From NCBI RefSeq assembly GCF_000019965.1, contig NC_010571.1, forward strand, positions 1,426,001 to 1,490,000: a stretch of DNA of 64,000 nt, in the 5' to 3' direction. This stretch comes from Opitutus terrae PB90-1 (GTDB lineage: Bacteria; Verrucomicrobiota; Verrucomicrobiia; Opitutales; Opitutaceae). Below are positions 24,578 through 33,362 of this stretch, one piece after another; the first letter of the stretch is position 1, and each line of letters starts with the position of its first letter. Under the pieces are notes generated by a model that made no database searches, had not been told where the DNA came from, and was given only the letters and a program-made list of their open reading frames with translations. The position numbers and the translations under genes were made by a program.

Positions 24578-25699
24578 ATGCGGACGGCCCTTCTGACCAA
24601 GACCACACTCGCGGTGCTCGGCATCGAGCTCGCGGGGTGTGCAACCACGCGGACCACCACGACGGGCACCGCCAGCGCCACCCGCCCCGAACTGAGCTAC
24701 GCGATCGGCGCGGACGTTTCCTTCCTCCGTCAAGCCGAGGCGCGCGGCGTGAGATTCAAGGACGACGGCGTGGCCAAACCGGGGCTGCAGATCTTCCGCG
24801 ATCACGGCTACAATTGGATCCGGCTCCGGCTCTTTCACACGCCATCGACGCAGCCGCGACCGTTGCCGAACGATCTCGCCTACACGATCTCGCTCGCCCA
24901 GGACGCGAAGGCGCTCGGGTACAAGTTCCTCCTCGATTACCACTATTCCGACACGTGGGCTGATCCGCAGAAGCAATTCCCGCCGAAAGCCTGGGAAAAC
25001 CTGTCGACGGCGGAGTTGATCCAGGCGGTGCACGACTACACCCGCGACACAATCGCGGCGTTGCGCGACGCCGGCGTCATGCCGGACATGGTGCAGATCG
25101 GCAACGAGATCACGCCCGGCATGCTTTGGCCGCACGGCAAGCTGCCGGAAAACTGGGACACGTTTGCTGCGCTGGTGAAAGCCGGTATCCGCGGAGTGGA
25201 CTCCGGGCGCGGCGATGCACCGCGGCCCCTGATCATGATCCACATCGACCAGGGCGGGAATCGCGCCCGCACGCAGGCGTTTTTCGACCCCCTGCTGCAG
25301 CGCGGCGTCGAGTTCGACGTGATCGGGCAGTCGTATTACCCGTGGTGGCACGGTTCGCTGCTGGAACTGCGCGACTGCCTCGCGTTCACGGCGGAGCGCT
25401 ACCGCAAGGACATCATCCTGGTGGAGGTGGCCTACAACTGGCGGCCGGCGGAATATCGCGACCGCCCCGCGCCGTTTCCCGAGACGCCGGAGGGCCAGCG
25501 GGAATTTCTCGAGGAGGTGCAGCGCGCGGTGCTCGCGACGCCGCACGGCTTGGGCAAAGGCGTGTTCTGGTGGGAACCGGCGGTCGCCGGCTTTCTCAGC
25601 CGACGCGGCATGTTCGACGATGACGGCAACGCGCTGCCGGTGATCCGCGTGTTCGACAAATACACGCGCGGCAAGGTCCCGCAGCGGCAGCAGCCTTGA
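24578..25699 (+). CDS. GH53 endo-beta-1,4-galactanase, lipoprotein
   Basis: A 373-residue arabinogalactan endo-1,4-beta-galactosidase, hydrolysing galactan side chains of pectin. A lipoprotein signal ends at LAGC with Cys21 as the lipidated residue. The TIM barrel shows IGADVSFLRQ, the acid/base Glu177 in VQIGNEITPGMLW and the nucleophile Glu283 in IILVEVAYNWRP; GVFWWEPA is near the C-terminus. ATG at 24578 is chosen because it begins the lipoprotein signal. The GH28 and DUF1080 genes at 34.6-36.9 kb act on related plant substrates. Confidence 0.95.
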   Translation: MRTALLTKTTLAVLGIELAGCATTRTTTTGTASATRPELSYAIGADVSFLRQAEARGVRFKDDGVAKPGLQIFRDHGYNWIRLRLFHTPSTQPRPLPNDLAYTISLAQDAKALGYKFLLDYHYSDTWADPQKQFPPKAWENLSTAELIQAVHDYTRDTIAALRDAGVMPDMVQIGNEITPGMLWPHGKLPENWDTFAALVKAGIRGVDSGRGDAPRPLIMIHIDQGGNRARTQAFFDPLLQRGVEFDVIGQSYYPWWHGSLLELRDCLAFTAERYRKDIILVEVAYNWRPAEYRDRPAPFPETPEGQREFLEEVQRAVLATPHGLGKGVFWWEPAVAGFLSRRGMFDDDGNALPVIRVFDKYTRGKVPQRQQP

Positions 25700-25731
25700 G
25701 CCGGGCGCGGCGGGTTGTTCCGCCACAGGCC

Positions 25732-26307
25732 TCAGACCCTCAGCACGCCGCGAAAACCGCGGCCGCTGTAGTAGGACTGCGCGCCGTTGTGGTACACGAA
25801 CACGCGGCCAAAGCGGCGATCGCCGAAAATCGCGCCGCCGAGTTTCCGGATCTCCGTCGGAGTCCTCAGCCAGCTTGAGGATTTGGTGTCGAACTCTCCC
25901 CGCGTCTGCAGCTCGCGATACTGGTCTTCGGTCAGGAGCTCGATGCCCATGGCTGCCGCCATCTCGACCGCGCTGGTCTTCGGTTTGTGTTCCTTCCTGG
26001 AATCGAGCCCTTCCGGATCGTAGCAAACGCTGGTGCGCCCCGCCGGACTTTGCGGCGAGCAATCGAAGAAAAAGTATTCACCAGTCTTGTCGTCCCGACC
26101 GACCACGTCCGGCTCACCGCCGGTGCGTTCCATTTCATGCAGCGACCAAAGCTTCTGGGGGTTGGCCTGCAGCCTCACTTTCACGTCGGCCCACTTTATG
26201 CCTCGGTGGCGGTCGGGATTCTGATCAAAACGGCTGCTTAAGATCGTGAGCAGCTCGTCGCTCTGCTGCGGAGCCAACGCCTTCTTCGTGCCGGGGGTGG
26301 TTTTCAT
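25732..26307 (-). CDS. DUF4256 domain protein
   Basis: A 191-residue cytoplasmic protein matching the DUF4256 pattern: LLTILSSRFDQNPDRH, KLWSLHEMERTGGEPDVVG, EYFFFDCSPQSPAGRTSVCYD and a C-terminal RRFGRVFVYHNGAQSYY. Function is unknown for the family. It is convergent with GH53, and the start at 26307 (MKTTPGTKKALAPQ) follows a 200-bp gap from the divergent small gene at 26510. Confidence 0.85.
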   Translation of the reverse strand: MKTTPGTKKALAPQQSDELLTILSSRFDQNPDRHRGIKWADVKVRLQANPQKLWSLHEMERTGGEPDVVGRDDKTGEYFFFDCSPQSPAGRTSVCYDPEGLDSRKEHKPKTSAVEMAAAMGIELLTEDQYRELQTRGEFDTKSSSWLRTPTEIRKLGGAIFGDRRFGRVFVYHNGAQSYYSGRGFRGVLRV

Positions 26308-26509
26308 GCAGAAAAGAATCCGCCCAGCGAACGGCGGGCGCCGCCGGGAGCCAGAACAGATCACGTCATCTCGACCCATGACGGCCAAATCGCTCGCGCG
26401 GACGGGCCGGATACCGGCGCGATGTGTCGACGATTCGGAACCGCCGGCGCAACGTCTGGTCCGTGGTGATTCCGGCTTCGACGAGAACCGCACAGCGGAG
26501 GAAACTTTT

Positions 26510-26836
26510 ATGAATACTCATTCTTCGACTCTCGACAGCCGGCAAGCACGTGAACAGGTGATGGAAGACTTGCGGGCGCTGGTGGCTGATGCCGATTTGC
26601 TCGTACGCGCGACGGCGGGCGACGTCAGCGAAAAGGCCGGTCAGGCGCGGGAACGCCTGGCGGCCACCTTGGAACGCGCGAAGGCGAGCTATATCGACCT
26701 CCAGGAACAGAGCTTCCGTGCGGCGCGACAAGCGCTGAGCAAAACGGACGAGACGATCCGCACCCATCCTTACGAATCGCTTGGCGTCGGTTTCGGGCTG
26801 GGATTGCTGGTCGGGTTTTTGCTGAGGCGAAAATAA
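26510..26836 (+). CDS. DUF883/ElaB-YqjD-like membrane-anchored protein
   Basis: A 108-residue protein. It has a long charged helix (AREQVMEDLRALVADADLL to KASYIDLQEQSF), then RTHPYESLGVGFGLGLLVGFLLRRK, a single C-terminal glycine-zipper membrane helix. ElaB/YqjD proteins anchor to the inner membrane and bind ribosomes in stationary phase in E. coli; the role here is by analogy. GGAGG (26497-26501) eight bases before the ATG settles the start. Confidence 0.9.
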   Translation: MNTHSSTLDSRQAREQVMEDLRALVADADLLVRATAGDVSEKAGQARERLAATLERAKASYIDLQEQSFRAARQALSKTDETIRTHPYESLGVGFGLGLLVGFLLRRK

Positions 26837-27038
26837 CCGGGCTGGCGGATCCGTCAGGAACCCCGGGCGGCGGGCCGGGGGAGCGTGGGCCTCCTGCCCG
26901 CACGAAATCGAAGCCGCCGAGGGCGGCCGCGTTCCCACGCACGCGTCCCCATAAGCGTGGCTCGTGACGTACGGCCTGGCCTATGACCGGCCCGGGGCTA
27001 CGGGCCCTCAGCTCCGGACTTCCCGCGCCGATGCCCCG
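26837..27038. repeat. intergenic region with GC-rich inverted-repeat words
   Basis: Between two convergent genes lie GAGCGTGGGCCTCCTGCCCG, AAGCCGCCGAGGGCGGCC and GGGAACGCG-like complements, then GGCCCGGGGCTACGGGCCC. The style matches the other extragenic repeats of the window, but I found no second copy here. It probably provides termination in both directions. Confidence 0.4.
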
Positions 27039-28961
27039 TTACATGTGCTCCTCGTAGGTGATGTCGATCTTCGCGAGGAACGCCTTCTTCTTGGCGGCGC
27101 CTTGGAACCGAATGCTGTGGGTGAGTTCGTCGTACACGTAGCCGTTCTCCGCGTCGGGCCGCACTTCGTCGCCGTCGACCAGCACGCGCAGGCTCTTGCG
27201 GTAGAGCGTTGCACCCGGCGCAACCGGATCGAGCGCGACCGCGACGGTCTCGGCGATACGATCACCGAGCGCGGCGAGCGGCCCGGAAAAGTCGCTCTCG
27301 ATGTTGAGCACGCTCCCGCCCGTGAGCTCGGCGGCGCGGCGGTGCGAGATGTTGTTGGGTGACACCACCGCGTGCATCTCGAGCTTTCCGCGTTTGTTCC
27401 CCTTCGCGATGATGAACGGGCGCAAGACCCAGTAGTTGATGTAGCCGTCGAGCGTCTGGCGTTTCTGCGGGTTGCGCGCGTTGTATTGCTTGAGCAAGTC
27501 GGGCAGCTTGCCGTTCTCGATCCACTCGGCCTCGCGCTTGCCGTCGGCTTGTTCCTTCCAGGTGGCCATGCGGGTTTCCTCCTCGTCCATGAAGAAAACC
27601 ACGATCGTGGGCGCTTCCGGACGGAGGAACGCGTGCTCCTTGTTGTAATAGCCGGCGACGAAATTGTACACGGAGGTGAACGCGGTGCGGTTGCTGTCGC
27701 CGTTTGTGCCGACCTTGACGAGTTCGGAGAAAATGCCGTCGGGCGTGCGCGGCGTGACCCACGGCTGATCCATCACCGGTAGCGTCACGAGTGTGCCGTT
27801 GCTCGCGACACGCTTGGTCGTCGTTTTCGGCCGGCCGCGGCGGTCGAGCACCGGCTGGCCGGCGCGGTTGAGCTGGATCGAACGGACCTCCTTGAAAAAC
27901 TGCTGGTCGGCGCGCGAAAACCGCGGATCCGCGTCCACGAAGTCGGTCGTGAGCACGCCGATGCGGTAGTCGAGATCACGCGTGTGAAAGAGCTGCCGAA
28001 ACCGGCTCAGGTTGGCGGCGATCCGGCTCTGGTGCGCCGCCATCGAGGGCGAATTGTTGATGACGAACACGAGATCCACCTCGCGGCTGCGCGAGCGATC
28101 GACCACCACGTGCTTCACGGTGCGGATCGGCTCGACGTGGACTGAGACGACGTTTTCCGCGCCCAGGTGGGGATTGGCCTCGTCGACGGTGTAGTAGCGG
28201 AATCGGTCCTCGCCGATGAAACCGGGATTCGGCGCGTAGGTGAGCTGGCCCGTAAGCCGGTCGAGCTTCGCGGTGCCGTTCTGCGGCTTGGCCTTGTCGT
28301 CGAGCAGGTACGCAACCTTCGGCGGGGCGATGCCCACGCGGTCGGCCGGCGTGAGGAAATCCTCGTGGCTCGGAACTTTTTGGGTGACGGGCTGGTTGGG
28401 GCGAGTGGAGAGGGCGACCTCCTGCACTTTTAATGAGCGTTCCCGGGTCGCCTCGACGTCGAACCTCTGCAGCATTACCGGCGGCGGCGGTTTCACCGCG
28501 AGCACCACCGTGTTCTTGAACACGAGCCCCGACGTTTCGTTGCGCACCGTGTAGTCGAACGAGTCCTCGCCGGCGTAATCCTCCTGCGGCCGATAGACAA
28601 AATAGCCGAGCCGCGAGGTCTTGGTTTTGAAAAAGTCTGCCTCCTCGCCGGCGCTGGCGAGGCCCACCCGGCCATGCAACGGTTCAGCCGTGATCGTGTA
28701 GACCAGATCGTTGCGCGTGTCGGCGCTGAGAATCTCCGGGGCGACGGTCAGCTGCCCATACACGCCGGTGTTCTCCGATTCGAACTCCATCGGCGTGGTC
28801 GAAACGATGGCTTCGTTGTCGCTCTGCGCCGCGCGGTCGCCGGCCGGAGCGGGATCGGCTGCGGACGTGGGCGGCTCGGCGGCGAACACCGGGCCGATCG
28901 TCAGCAGCAGCGCCAAGCCGGGAACGCGGAGCCATTCGCGGCGGATGATGTCGAGGCTCAT
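27039..28961 (-). CDS. secreted VWA-domain protein with cadherin-like repeats
   Basis: A 640-residue exported protein. A signal peptide (LALLLTIGPVFAAEPP) precedes two Ig/cadherin-like repeats, recognisable by YFVYRPQEDYAGEDSFDYTV and LTYAPNPGFIGEDRFRYYTV. A von Willebrand A domain begins at EVDLVFVINNSPSMAAHQ. The MIDAS-type motif is NNSPS rather than DxSxS, so metal binding is weakened. The domain contains a long insert and IVVFFMDEEETRMATW. The start at 28961 (MSLDIIRRE) is preferred to 28985. It is likely an adhesive or structural surface protein; partners are unknown. Confidence 0.8.
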   Translation of the reverse strand: MSLDIIRREWLRVPGLALLLTIGPVFAAEPPTSAADPAPAGDRAAQSDNEAIVSTTPMEFESENTGVYGQLTVAPEILSADTRNDLVYTITAEPLHGRVGLASAGEEADFFKTKTSRLGYFVYRPQEDYAGEDSFDYTVRNETSGLVFKNTVVLAVKPPPPVMLQRFDVEATRERSLKVQEVALSTRPNQPVTQKVPSHEDFLTPADRVGIAPPKVAYLLDDKAKPQNGTAKLDRLTGQLTYAPNPGFIGEDRFRYYTVDEANPHLGAENVVSVHVEPIRTVKHVVVDRSRSREVDLVFVINNSPSMAAHQSRIAANLSRFRQLFHTRDLDYRIGVLTTDFVDADPRFSRADQQFFKEVRSIQLNRAGQPVLDRRGRPKTTTKRVASNGTLVTLPVMDQPWVTPRTPDGIFSELVKVGTNGDSNRTAFTSVYNFVAGYYNKEHAFLRPEAPTIVVFFMDEEETRMATWKEQADGKREAEWIENGKLPDLLKQYNARNPQKRQTLDGYINYWVLRPFIIAKGNKRGKLEMHAVVSPNNISHRRAAELTGGSVLNIESDFSGPLAALGDRIAETVAVALDPVAPGATLYRKSLRVLVDGDEVRPDAENGYVYDELTHSIRFQGAAKKKAFLAKIDITYEEHM

Positions 28962-29328
28962 GGTGGTTAAGAGTATGCGGCGCATAACTCAGTCCGTCAT
29001 GTCATCCGCCGCTGGGTTCCGCAAAGCTTCAGTGGCGACCTGCTCGTCGGTGGCGCTCTGGCCAACCATACCCGCCAGTTCCGGCAGGGCCCGGACCTCT
29101 CGCAAGTGTCCTTCATCGGGATGCGTTCGAGTGGCCGGTCGCGCGAGATCACGTCGGGCCTCCGCTTCACAACCCCGAGTTGCCGGCCGCTGCCGGCGAC
29201 GGTCCGGCCGCCGAAGGACCACATTTGAAGACGAACTGCGGGGGGTTGGGCGCGCCTTTCCCGCATCCTTCCCCGGGAAACTGCTCGGCTCTGGACTCCG
29301 CGGTCGCGGCCCGAGACGCTCCGCCTCC
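28962..29328. other. 367-bp divergent intergenic region
   Basis: This region separates the VWA gene (leftward) from the MFS gene (rightward) and should hold both promoters. No convincing sigma-70 pair, operator or small gene could be seen. Long frames cross it, but they are Arg/Ser-rich and unsupported. Confidence 0.5.
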
Positions 29329-30576
29329 ATGTCTTCCTGGCTCCGCCACACGCGACAGCTCTTCCAGCAACCCGGCTTTACCGGTTTGCTCGCGGCGACC
29401 TTCGCGCTGGGCATGGGCTTTTCGTTCGTCTTTCCGTTCCTCTCGCTGTGGGGCACGCAGGCGGTCGGATTCACGCCTTTTCAGTTCGGCGTGTTCATGA
29501 CGCTGACGTCGCTCAGTTCCGTGTGCGTCACCACGCTGCTCGCCCGCTGGTCCGACACGCACGTGCCCCGCAAGGTGATGCTGTTGCTCGGCAGCGCGTC
29601 GGGCGTGCTGGGCTACACCGGGTTTGCGCTCACGCGCCAGCCGCTCGTGCTGGTCGGGCTCGGCGTGACGCTCGTGGCGTTCGCCTCAATTTGTTTTTCC
29701 CAATTGTTCGCCACGGCGCGCGACTGGTTCGCCGTCGAGGGGGAGGTCACCTCCGATGTGGCGATCACGTTGAGCGTGGTGCGGGTGTGCTTTTCGTTCG
29801 CGTGGACCGCAGGCCCCGCGCTCGGCGCGGCGATTGTCGCGCACTTCGATTTCGTCGGGCTCTTCGCCGGGGCTGCGGCCCTGTATCTGCTGTTTCACCT
29901 CGGCGTGTGGCGGTTCGTGCCTTATCAACGCCGCCCGGCGCACGTGGTCGCCGCCGCCGGACGCGTCTCCGTCTGGCGAACACTCCGGCGGCCCGATCTG
30001 CTCGGCTACTTCGTCGCGTTCGTGCTGGTTTTCGCGGCGTTCGCGATGAACATGATGAATCTGCCGCTCGCGATCACCCACGAGCTTGGCGGCACCGCGG
30101 GGGATCTCGGTCTGGTGTTTGCCGTGGGGCCGGCGGTGGAAATTCCGCTGATGTTGTGGTTCGGCCAGCTCGCCGCGCGGGGACACCAGCTGGTGTTGAT
30201 TCGGCTCGGCGGCTGCACCAGCGCGCTCTACTTCGTTTTGCTCTTCACCGCCACGGAGGTCTGGCACGTGTGCCTGATGCAGATGCTGAGCGGCATGTCG
30301 CTCGCGATCGTCGGCAACGTCGCGATCACGTTTTTCCAGGATCTGCTGCCCGAACAGCCCGGCTTGGCGACCACGGTCTTCGCGAACTCCTCGAGTCTCG
30401 GCAATCTCGTCGGTTACGTCGCGTTCGGTGCGCTCGCGACGCCGCTCGGCTCACACGGGCTTATCGGCGCCTGCGCGCTCATCGCCATTGTCGCGAGTCT
30501 CGCGCTGCTTTGGCTCCGCCCGGGCCGGCCGGCCCCGGCCGCTGCAACCGTTCCTGTAGGAATCGCGCGACCCTGA
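29329..30576 (+). CDS. MFS exporter, sugar-efflux (SetA-like) type
   Basis: A 415-residue 12-helix major-facilitator protein. The N-terminal half has LLARWSDTHVPRKVMLLLGS, the cytoplasmic loop 2-3 motif in the GxxSDxxxRR family form. The overall pattern (SDVAITLSVVRVCFSFAWTAGPALGA, PLMLWFGQLAARGHQ) resembles sugar efflux transporters. The start at 29329 (MSSWLRHTRQLFQQPGF) fits the family; a much longer in-frame extension lacks hydrophobic segments and was rejected. The substrate cannot be assigned. Confidence 0.87.
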   Translation: MSSWLRHTRQLFQQPGFTGLLAATFALGMGFSFVFPFLSLWGTQAVGFTPFQFGVFMTLTSLSSVCVTTLLARWSDTHVPRKVMLLLGSASGVLGYTGFALTRQPLVLVGLGVTLVAFASICFSQLFATARDWFAVEGEVTSDVAITLSVVRVCFSFAWTAGPALGAAIVAHFDFVGLFAGAAALYLLFHLGVWRFVPYQRRPAHVVAAAGRVSVWRTLRRPDLLGYFVAFVLVFAAFAMNMMNLPLAITHELGGTAGDLGLVFAVGPAVEIPLMLWFGQLAARGHQLVLIRLGGCTSALYFVLLFTATEVWHVCLMQMLSGMSLAIVGNVAITFFQDLLPEQPGLATTVFANSSSLGNLVGYVAFGALATPLGSHGLIGACALIAIVASLALLWLRPGRPAPAAATVPVGIARP

Positions 30577-30710
30577 AGTTCGCCGGAACCGTCCGGTACT
30601 CCCGGGAACCAGTGCGGGCGGCGCAACGCGGCGGACTCGCAGGCCTCCGTTGCTGCGCGGACGACAATTCGTGCGCGCTCCGCCGCTTCCGGCGGGGCGT
30701 GAGCGCAGGC

Positions 30711-31928
30711 TTACTTTCCGCCGCTTCTTGCGCCGCGCGCCGCGGCTACGCTCGTGGGATCATGGCCCGCGACGGTGCAGATGACACGCGCGCCCTTGTC
30801 CTCGTAGGTGGCGTTGTAGGTGCCGCCGGCCGGACACACGGGCATGGCCGGTACGAATTTTCCCGCGCCGGTCACATCGGACCAGGCGTCCGCACCCTTG
30901 CCCTCCTCGAGCTGATATTGGTCGAGTGCCGCTGCGAGCTGCCGCTGGTTGTTCACGCAGGCGATCGCCTGCGAACGCTGCCGAACCTTTTCAAACGCCG
31001 GAATCGCCATCGCCGCGAGCAGCCCGATGATCACCACGATCAGCAGCAGGCTCGCCAACGGGCCGCCCTGCCCGACGTTTCCGCCGGGTAGAAACAGCGC
31101 GAAAAAGTACGCGAAGGGATTCCGCCCGGGGCTGCGTATCGCGCGGTCGTCCGTCAACGCCATCAGTTCTGTCACGCGCCGTGACAGCGTCGGATACGTC
31201 GAGGTGAGCTCATGCAACGAGACGAAGAATCCGCGCTCGGAGGCGTGCTGACTTGCGAAAGCGGCGGCGTTGAGCTGCGGACCATGCTCGCGTCCGCCAC
31301 TCAGCACCAGCATCGCGCGCACGGCGGCATTCACATCCTGCGCCGCATAGGCGCCGAACCGGTCGCAGGAAGTCTCCCACGCGCGGCGGTAGGCCGGGCC
31401 GATGAGGGGAAAGAACAATCCCGGCGCGAGAAAGATCTGCTTCAAAATATGCCGGCTCTGAATGTGCCCCAATTCGTGGCCGAGGATGAAACGCATTTCC
31501 GGCGACGCCGGTCCGAGCGCCTCCAGAAAGTCCGAATACACCACCACGAAATCACGCCCGGCAAACCGTGTGGCGAACGCGTTGAGCAGTCCGCCGGATT
31601 GCAGCACATACAGCGCCGGCACGTCGCGCACGCCGAGCTTCTGGCAGACGTCGCGCAGGCTCGCGTCGAGTTCCGGCAATTGCTCCGGTCCGACCCGCAC
31701 CGCCTCGGCCCGCAGGTAAGCCGTCAACAGTCCGTTGCCGAGCCAGAGGAAGAAGCCGAAGATCACCGCATAGAACAGCCCGATCATCGTCACGGCCAGC
31801 GCGAGCCAAACGAGGATCGACAGGATGAGGACGATGACGAACCGGCTGGCTTCCTTCGGGACGGTGAGGTTCGCAGGCGTGAGCCCGACGGGAGCCGTCG
31901 GCGCGAGGGGCGGGGGTTGGGGTGTCAT
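30711..31928 (-). CDS. M48-type zinc metalloprotease fused to a prepilin-like domain
   Basis: A 405-residue fusion. Two N-terminal membrane helices (31-70) precede an M48 peptidase with HELGH (His151, Glu152, His155) and a downstream WETSCDRFGAYAA supplying the third-ligand region. From about residue 291 there is a type IV pilin-like helix, LASLLLIVVIIGLLAAMAIP, followed by AFEKVRQRSQAIACVNNQRQ and CPAGGTYNATYED. This is the pattern of Verrucomicrobial pseudopilins but without the Gly-Phe prepilin cleavage site at a free N-terminus. A membrane-tethered quality-control protease is likely; the pilin-like tail may anchor or recognise pseudopilins (inference). Confidence 0.85.
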   Translation of the reverse strand: MTPQPPPLAPTAPVGLTPANLTVPKEASRFVIVLILSILVWLALAVTMIGLFYAVIFGFFLWLGNGLLTAYLRAEAVRVGPEQLPELDASLRDVCQKLGVRDVPALYVLQSGGLLNAFATRFAGRDFVVVYSDFLEALGPASPEMRFILGHELGHIQSRHILKQIFLAPGLFFPLIGPAYRRAWETSCDRFGAYAAQDVNAAVRAMLVLSGGREHGPQLNAAAFASQHASERGFFVSLHELTSTYPTLSRRVTELMALTDDRAIRSPGRNPFAYFFALFLPGGNVGQGGPLASLLLIVVIIGLLAAMAIPAFEKVRQRSQAIACVNNQRQLAAALDQYQLEEGKGADAWSDVTGAGKFVPAMPVCPAGGTYNATYEDKGARVICTVAGHDPTSVAAARGARSGGK

Positions 31929-32135
31929 GGGGAGAAAAAGCCGGCAAAGCGGCCCGCGCCGAATCGATGGGTTGCATCGGAGCGACCACAGCGGAGGTCC
32001 GCGCACGTCGCGGGACGCGACGGGTTCCTAGTGGAGCGTTGTACAGGCTGGCAATGGAAATGCCCGTCTGCCCAGCCCACGCACGGGCGCGGGCGCGTCG
32101 GCGCCGCGCGATCGCCGTCCATGCCCTCGGTGCGC

Positions 32136-32777
32136 TCAGGCGGCGGCGAGTCGAGGCAGGATCATCTCGATCGCGCGCTCGGCTGCCGCCAGCGAATGCG
32201 GATGGGCGGCCTGGTCCGCGACCGAATCCGCTACCCGCACAAAGCGCACGTCGGTCAGACCGATGAAGCCCAGCGCCGCCGTAAGATGCGGTTCGACCAG
32301 ATTGAGATGGGCCAACGCGCCGCCCGGCAGCATCACGCCATCACTGGCGGCGGTCATGACCACCACGGGCTTCGGAGCCAGAAGCGCACGATAAGGCACC
32401 GCAGCATCGCCCGTAAGCGCGAAGCTGCGCCCAACGCGCACGATCTGGTCGACATAGGCCTTGAGCTGCGCCGGCAATCCAAAGTTGTAGACCGGTGCGC
32501 CGATCACGACCGCATCCGCGGCCGTCAGCTCATCGAGCAGTTCGTCGCTCGCCCGCAGCACCGCCTCGCGGACCGTCGCCGGCGTGTCGGGCGCGGCGAA
32601 AGCTGCGACAATCCACGGTTCGTTGATCGTAGGTGGAGGATTAAGCGTGAGGTCGCGCTGGACCACGACGGCGTCGTGATGCACGGCGGACCACGCTTCG
32701 GCGAAGCGTGACGTGAGCCGGCGCGTGAGTGAACGCGTAACGCGGCCGCTGCTGTTCAGAACGAGAAGAGTTTTCAT
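32136..32777 (-). CDS. azoR: FMN-dependent NADH-azoreductase
   Basis: A 213-residue flavodoxin-like quinone/azo reductase: LLVLNSSGRVTRSLTRRL at the FMN phosphate site, GAPVYNFGLPAQLKAYVDQI and VVMTAASDGVMLPGG at the isoalloxazine site. These enzymes reduce quinones and azo dyes with NADH and protect against thiol-reactive quinones. The HxlR-type regulator gene lies just upstream on the same strand, with a palindrome between them, so quinone- or electrophile-responsive control is likely. Confidence 0.93.
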   Translation of the reverse strand: MKTLLVLNSSGRVTRSLTRRLTSRFAEAWSAVHHDAVVVQRDLTLNPPPTINEPWIVAAFAAPDTPATVREAVLRASDELLDELTAADAVVIGAPVYNFGLPAQLKAYVDQIVRVGRSFALTGDAAVPYRALLAPKPVVVMTAASDGVMLPGGALAHLNLVEPHLTAALGFIGLTDVRFVRVADSVADQAAHPHSLAAAERAIEMILPRLAAA

Positions 32778-32833
32778 GCGCGGCAGGATAGCCCCGCGCC
32801 CGCCGATCTGCTTCGTCTCAAAAAAATGAGTCG

Positions 32834-32849
32834 CTCACTGAAAAGTGAG
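32834..32849 (-). promoter_or_regulatory. probable HxlR operator upstream of azoR
   Basis: CTCACT (32834-32839) and AGTGAG (32844-32849) flank GAAA: a perfect 6-bp inverted repeat in the 101-bp gap between hxlR and azoR, 57 bp before the azoR start. HxlR/YodB-type dimers bind such sites in azoreductase promoters. The assignment is positional. Confidence 0.6.
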
Positions 32850-32878
32850 TGCCTGCGGCGCCGCCGCGCCGCTGGATC

Positions 32879-33274
32879 TCAGCGCCCGGCCGCCGGCACG
32901 CGGCAGGTAACCACCACGGGCGCGCGTTTGCGTTGCGCGAGGTATTCCGTGCCCCACGCGTCCAGTTGCTCCATCACGCCGGACAGTTTCGCGCCGAACG
33001 CGGTGAGCGCATATTCCACGCGCGGCGGGATTTCGGGGAACACGGCCCGCGATACCACGCCGTCCGCCTCGAGCTGGCGGAGCTGAACCGTCAGCGCCTG
33101 CGCGGTGATCGCACCGAGCGCCGTCTGCAGCTCGCCAAAGCGTTTAGCCCCCGTCGCAAGCTGGAACAGAATCGAGGGCTTCCAGCGGCCGCGCACGACG
33201 TCGATCGCTGCGCGCACCGGGCAGTTGTCCTGCAAGGGATCGATCTTTTGTTCGTAGCGCGCGAGCGAGCTCAC
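32879..33274 (-). CDS. HxlR/MarR-type winged-helix regulator
   Basis: A 131-residue HxlR-family regulator: DNCPVRAAIDVVRGRWKPSIL (with the conserved Cys and the family GxWxxxIL), RFGELQTALGAITAQALTVQLRQLEADGVVSR as the winged helix, and PRVEYALTAFGAKL. The single Cys in the NCPV motif is the usual thiol sensor. It is located directly upstream of azoR on the same strand and likely represses it until oxidised or alkylated. Confidence 0.93.
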   Translation of the reverse strand: MSSLARYEQKIDPLQDNCPVRAAIDVVRGRWKPSILFQLATGAKRFGELQTALGAITAQALTVQLRQLEADGVVSRAVFPEIPPRVEYALTAFGAKLSGVMEQLDAWGTEYLAQRKRAPVVVTCRVPAAGR

Positions 33275-33362
33275 TCCACAGCGATATGCGCGGATGGCGC
33301 AGACACAAATCGCGCATGGGGCCCAACGGCGTCATAACCCCAGGGGCCCGGCGATGGAGGTT

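Noticed and set aside
28711-29328. In-frame upstream extension of the MFS gene
   Set aside because: Ser/Arg-rich, overlaps the VWA gene, and has no homology-like features; the 12-helix protein begins at 29329.
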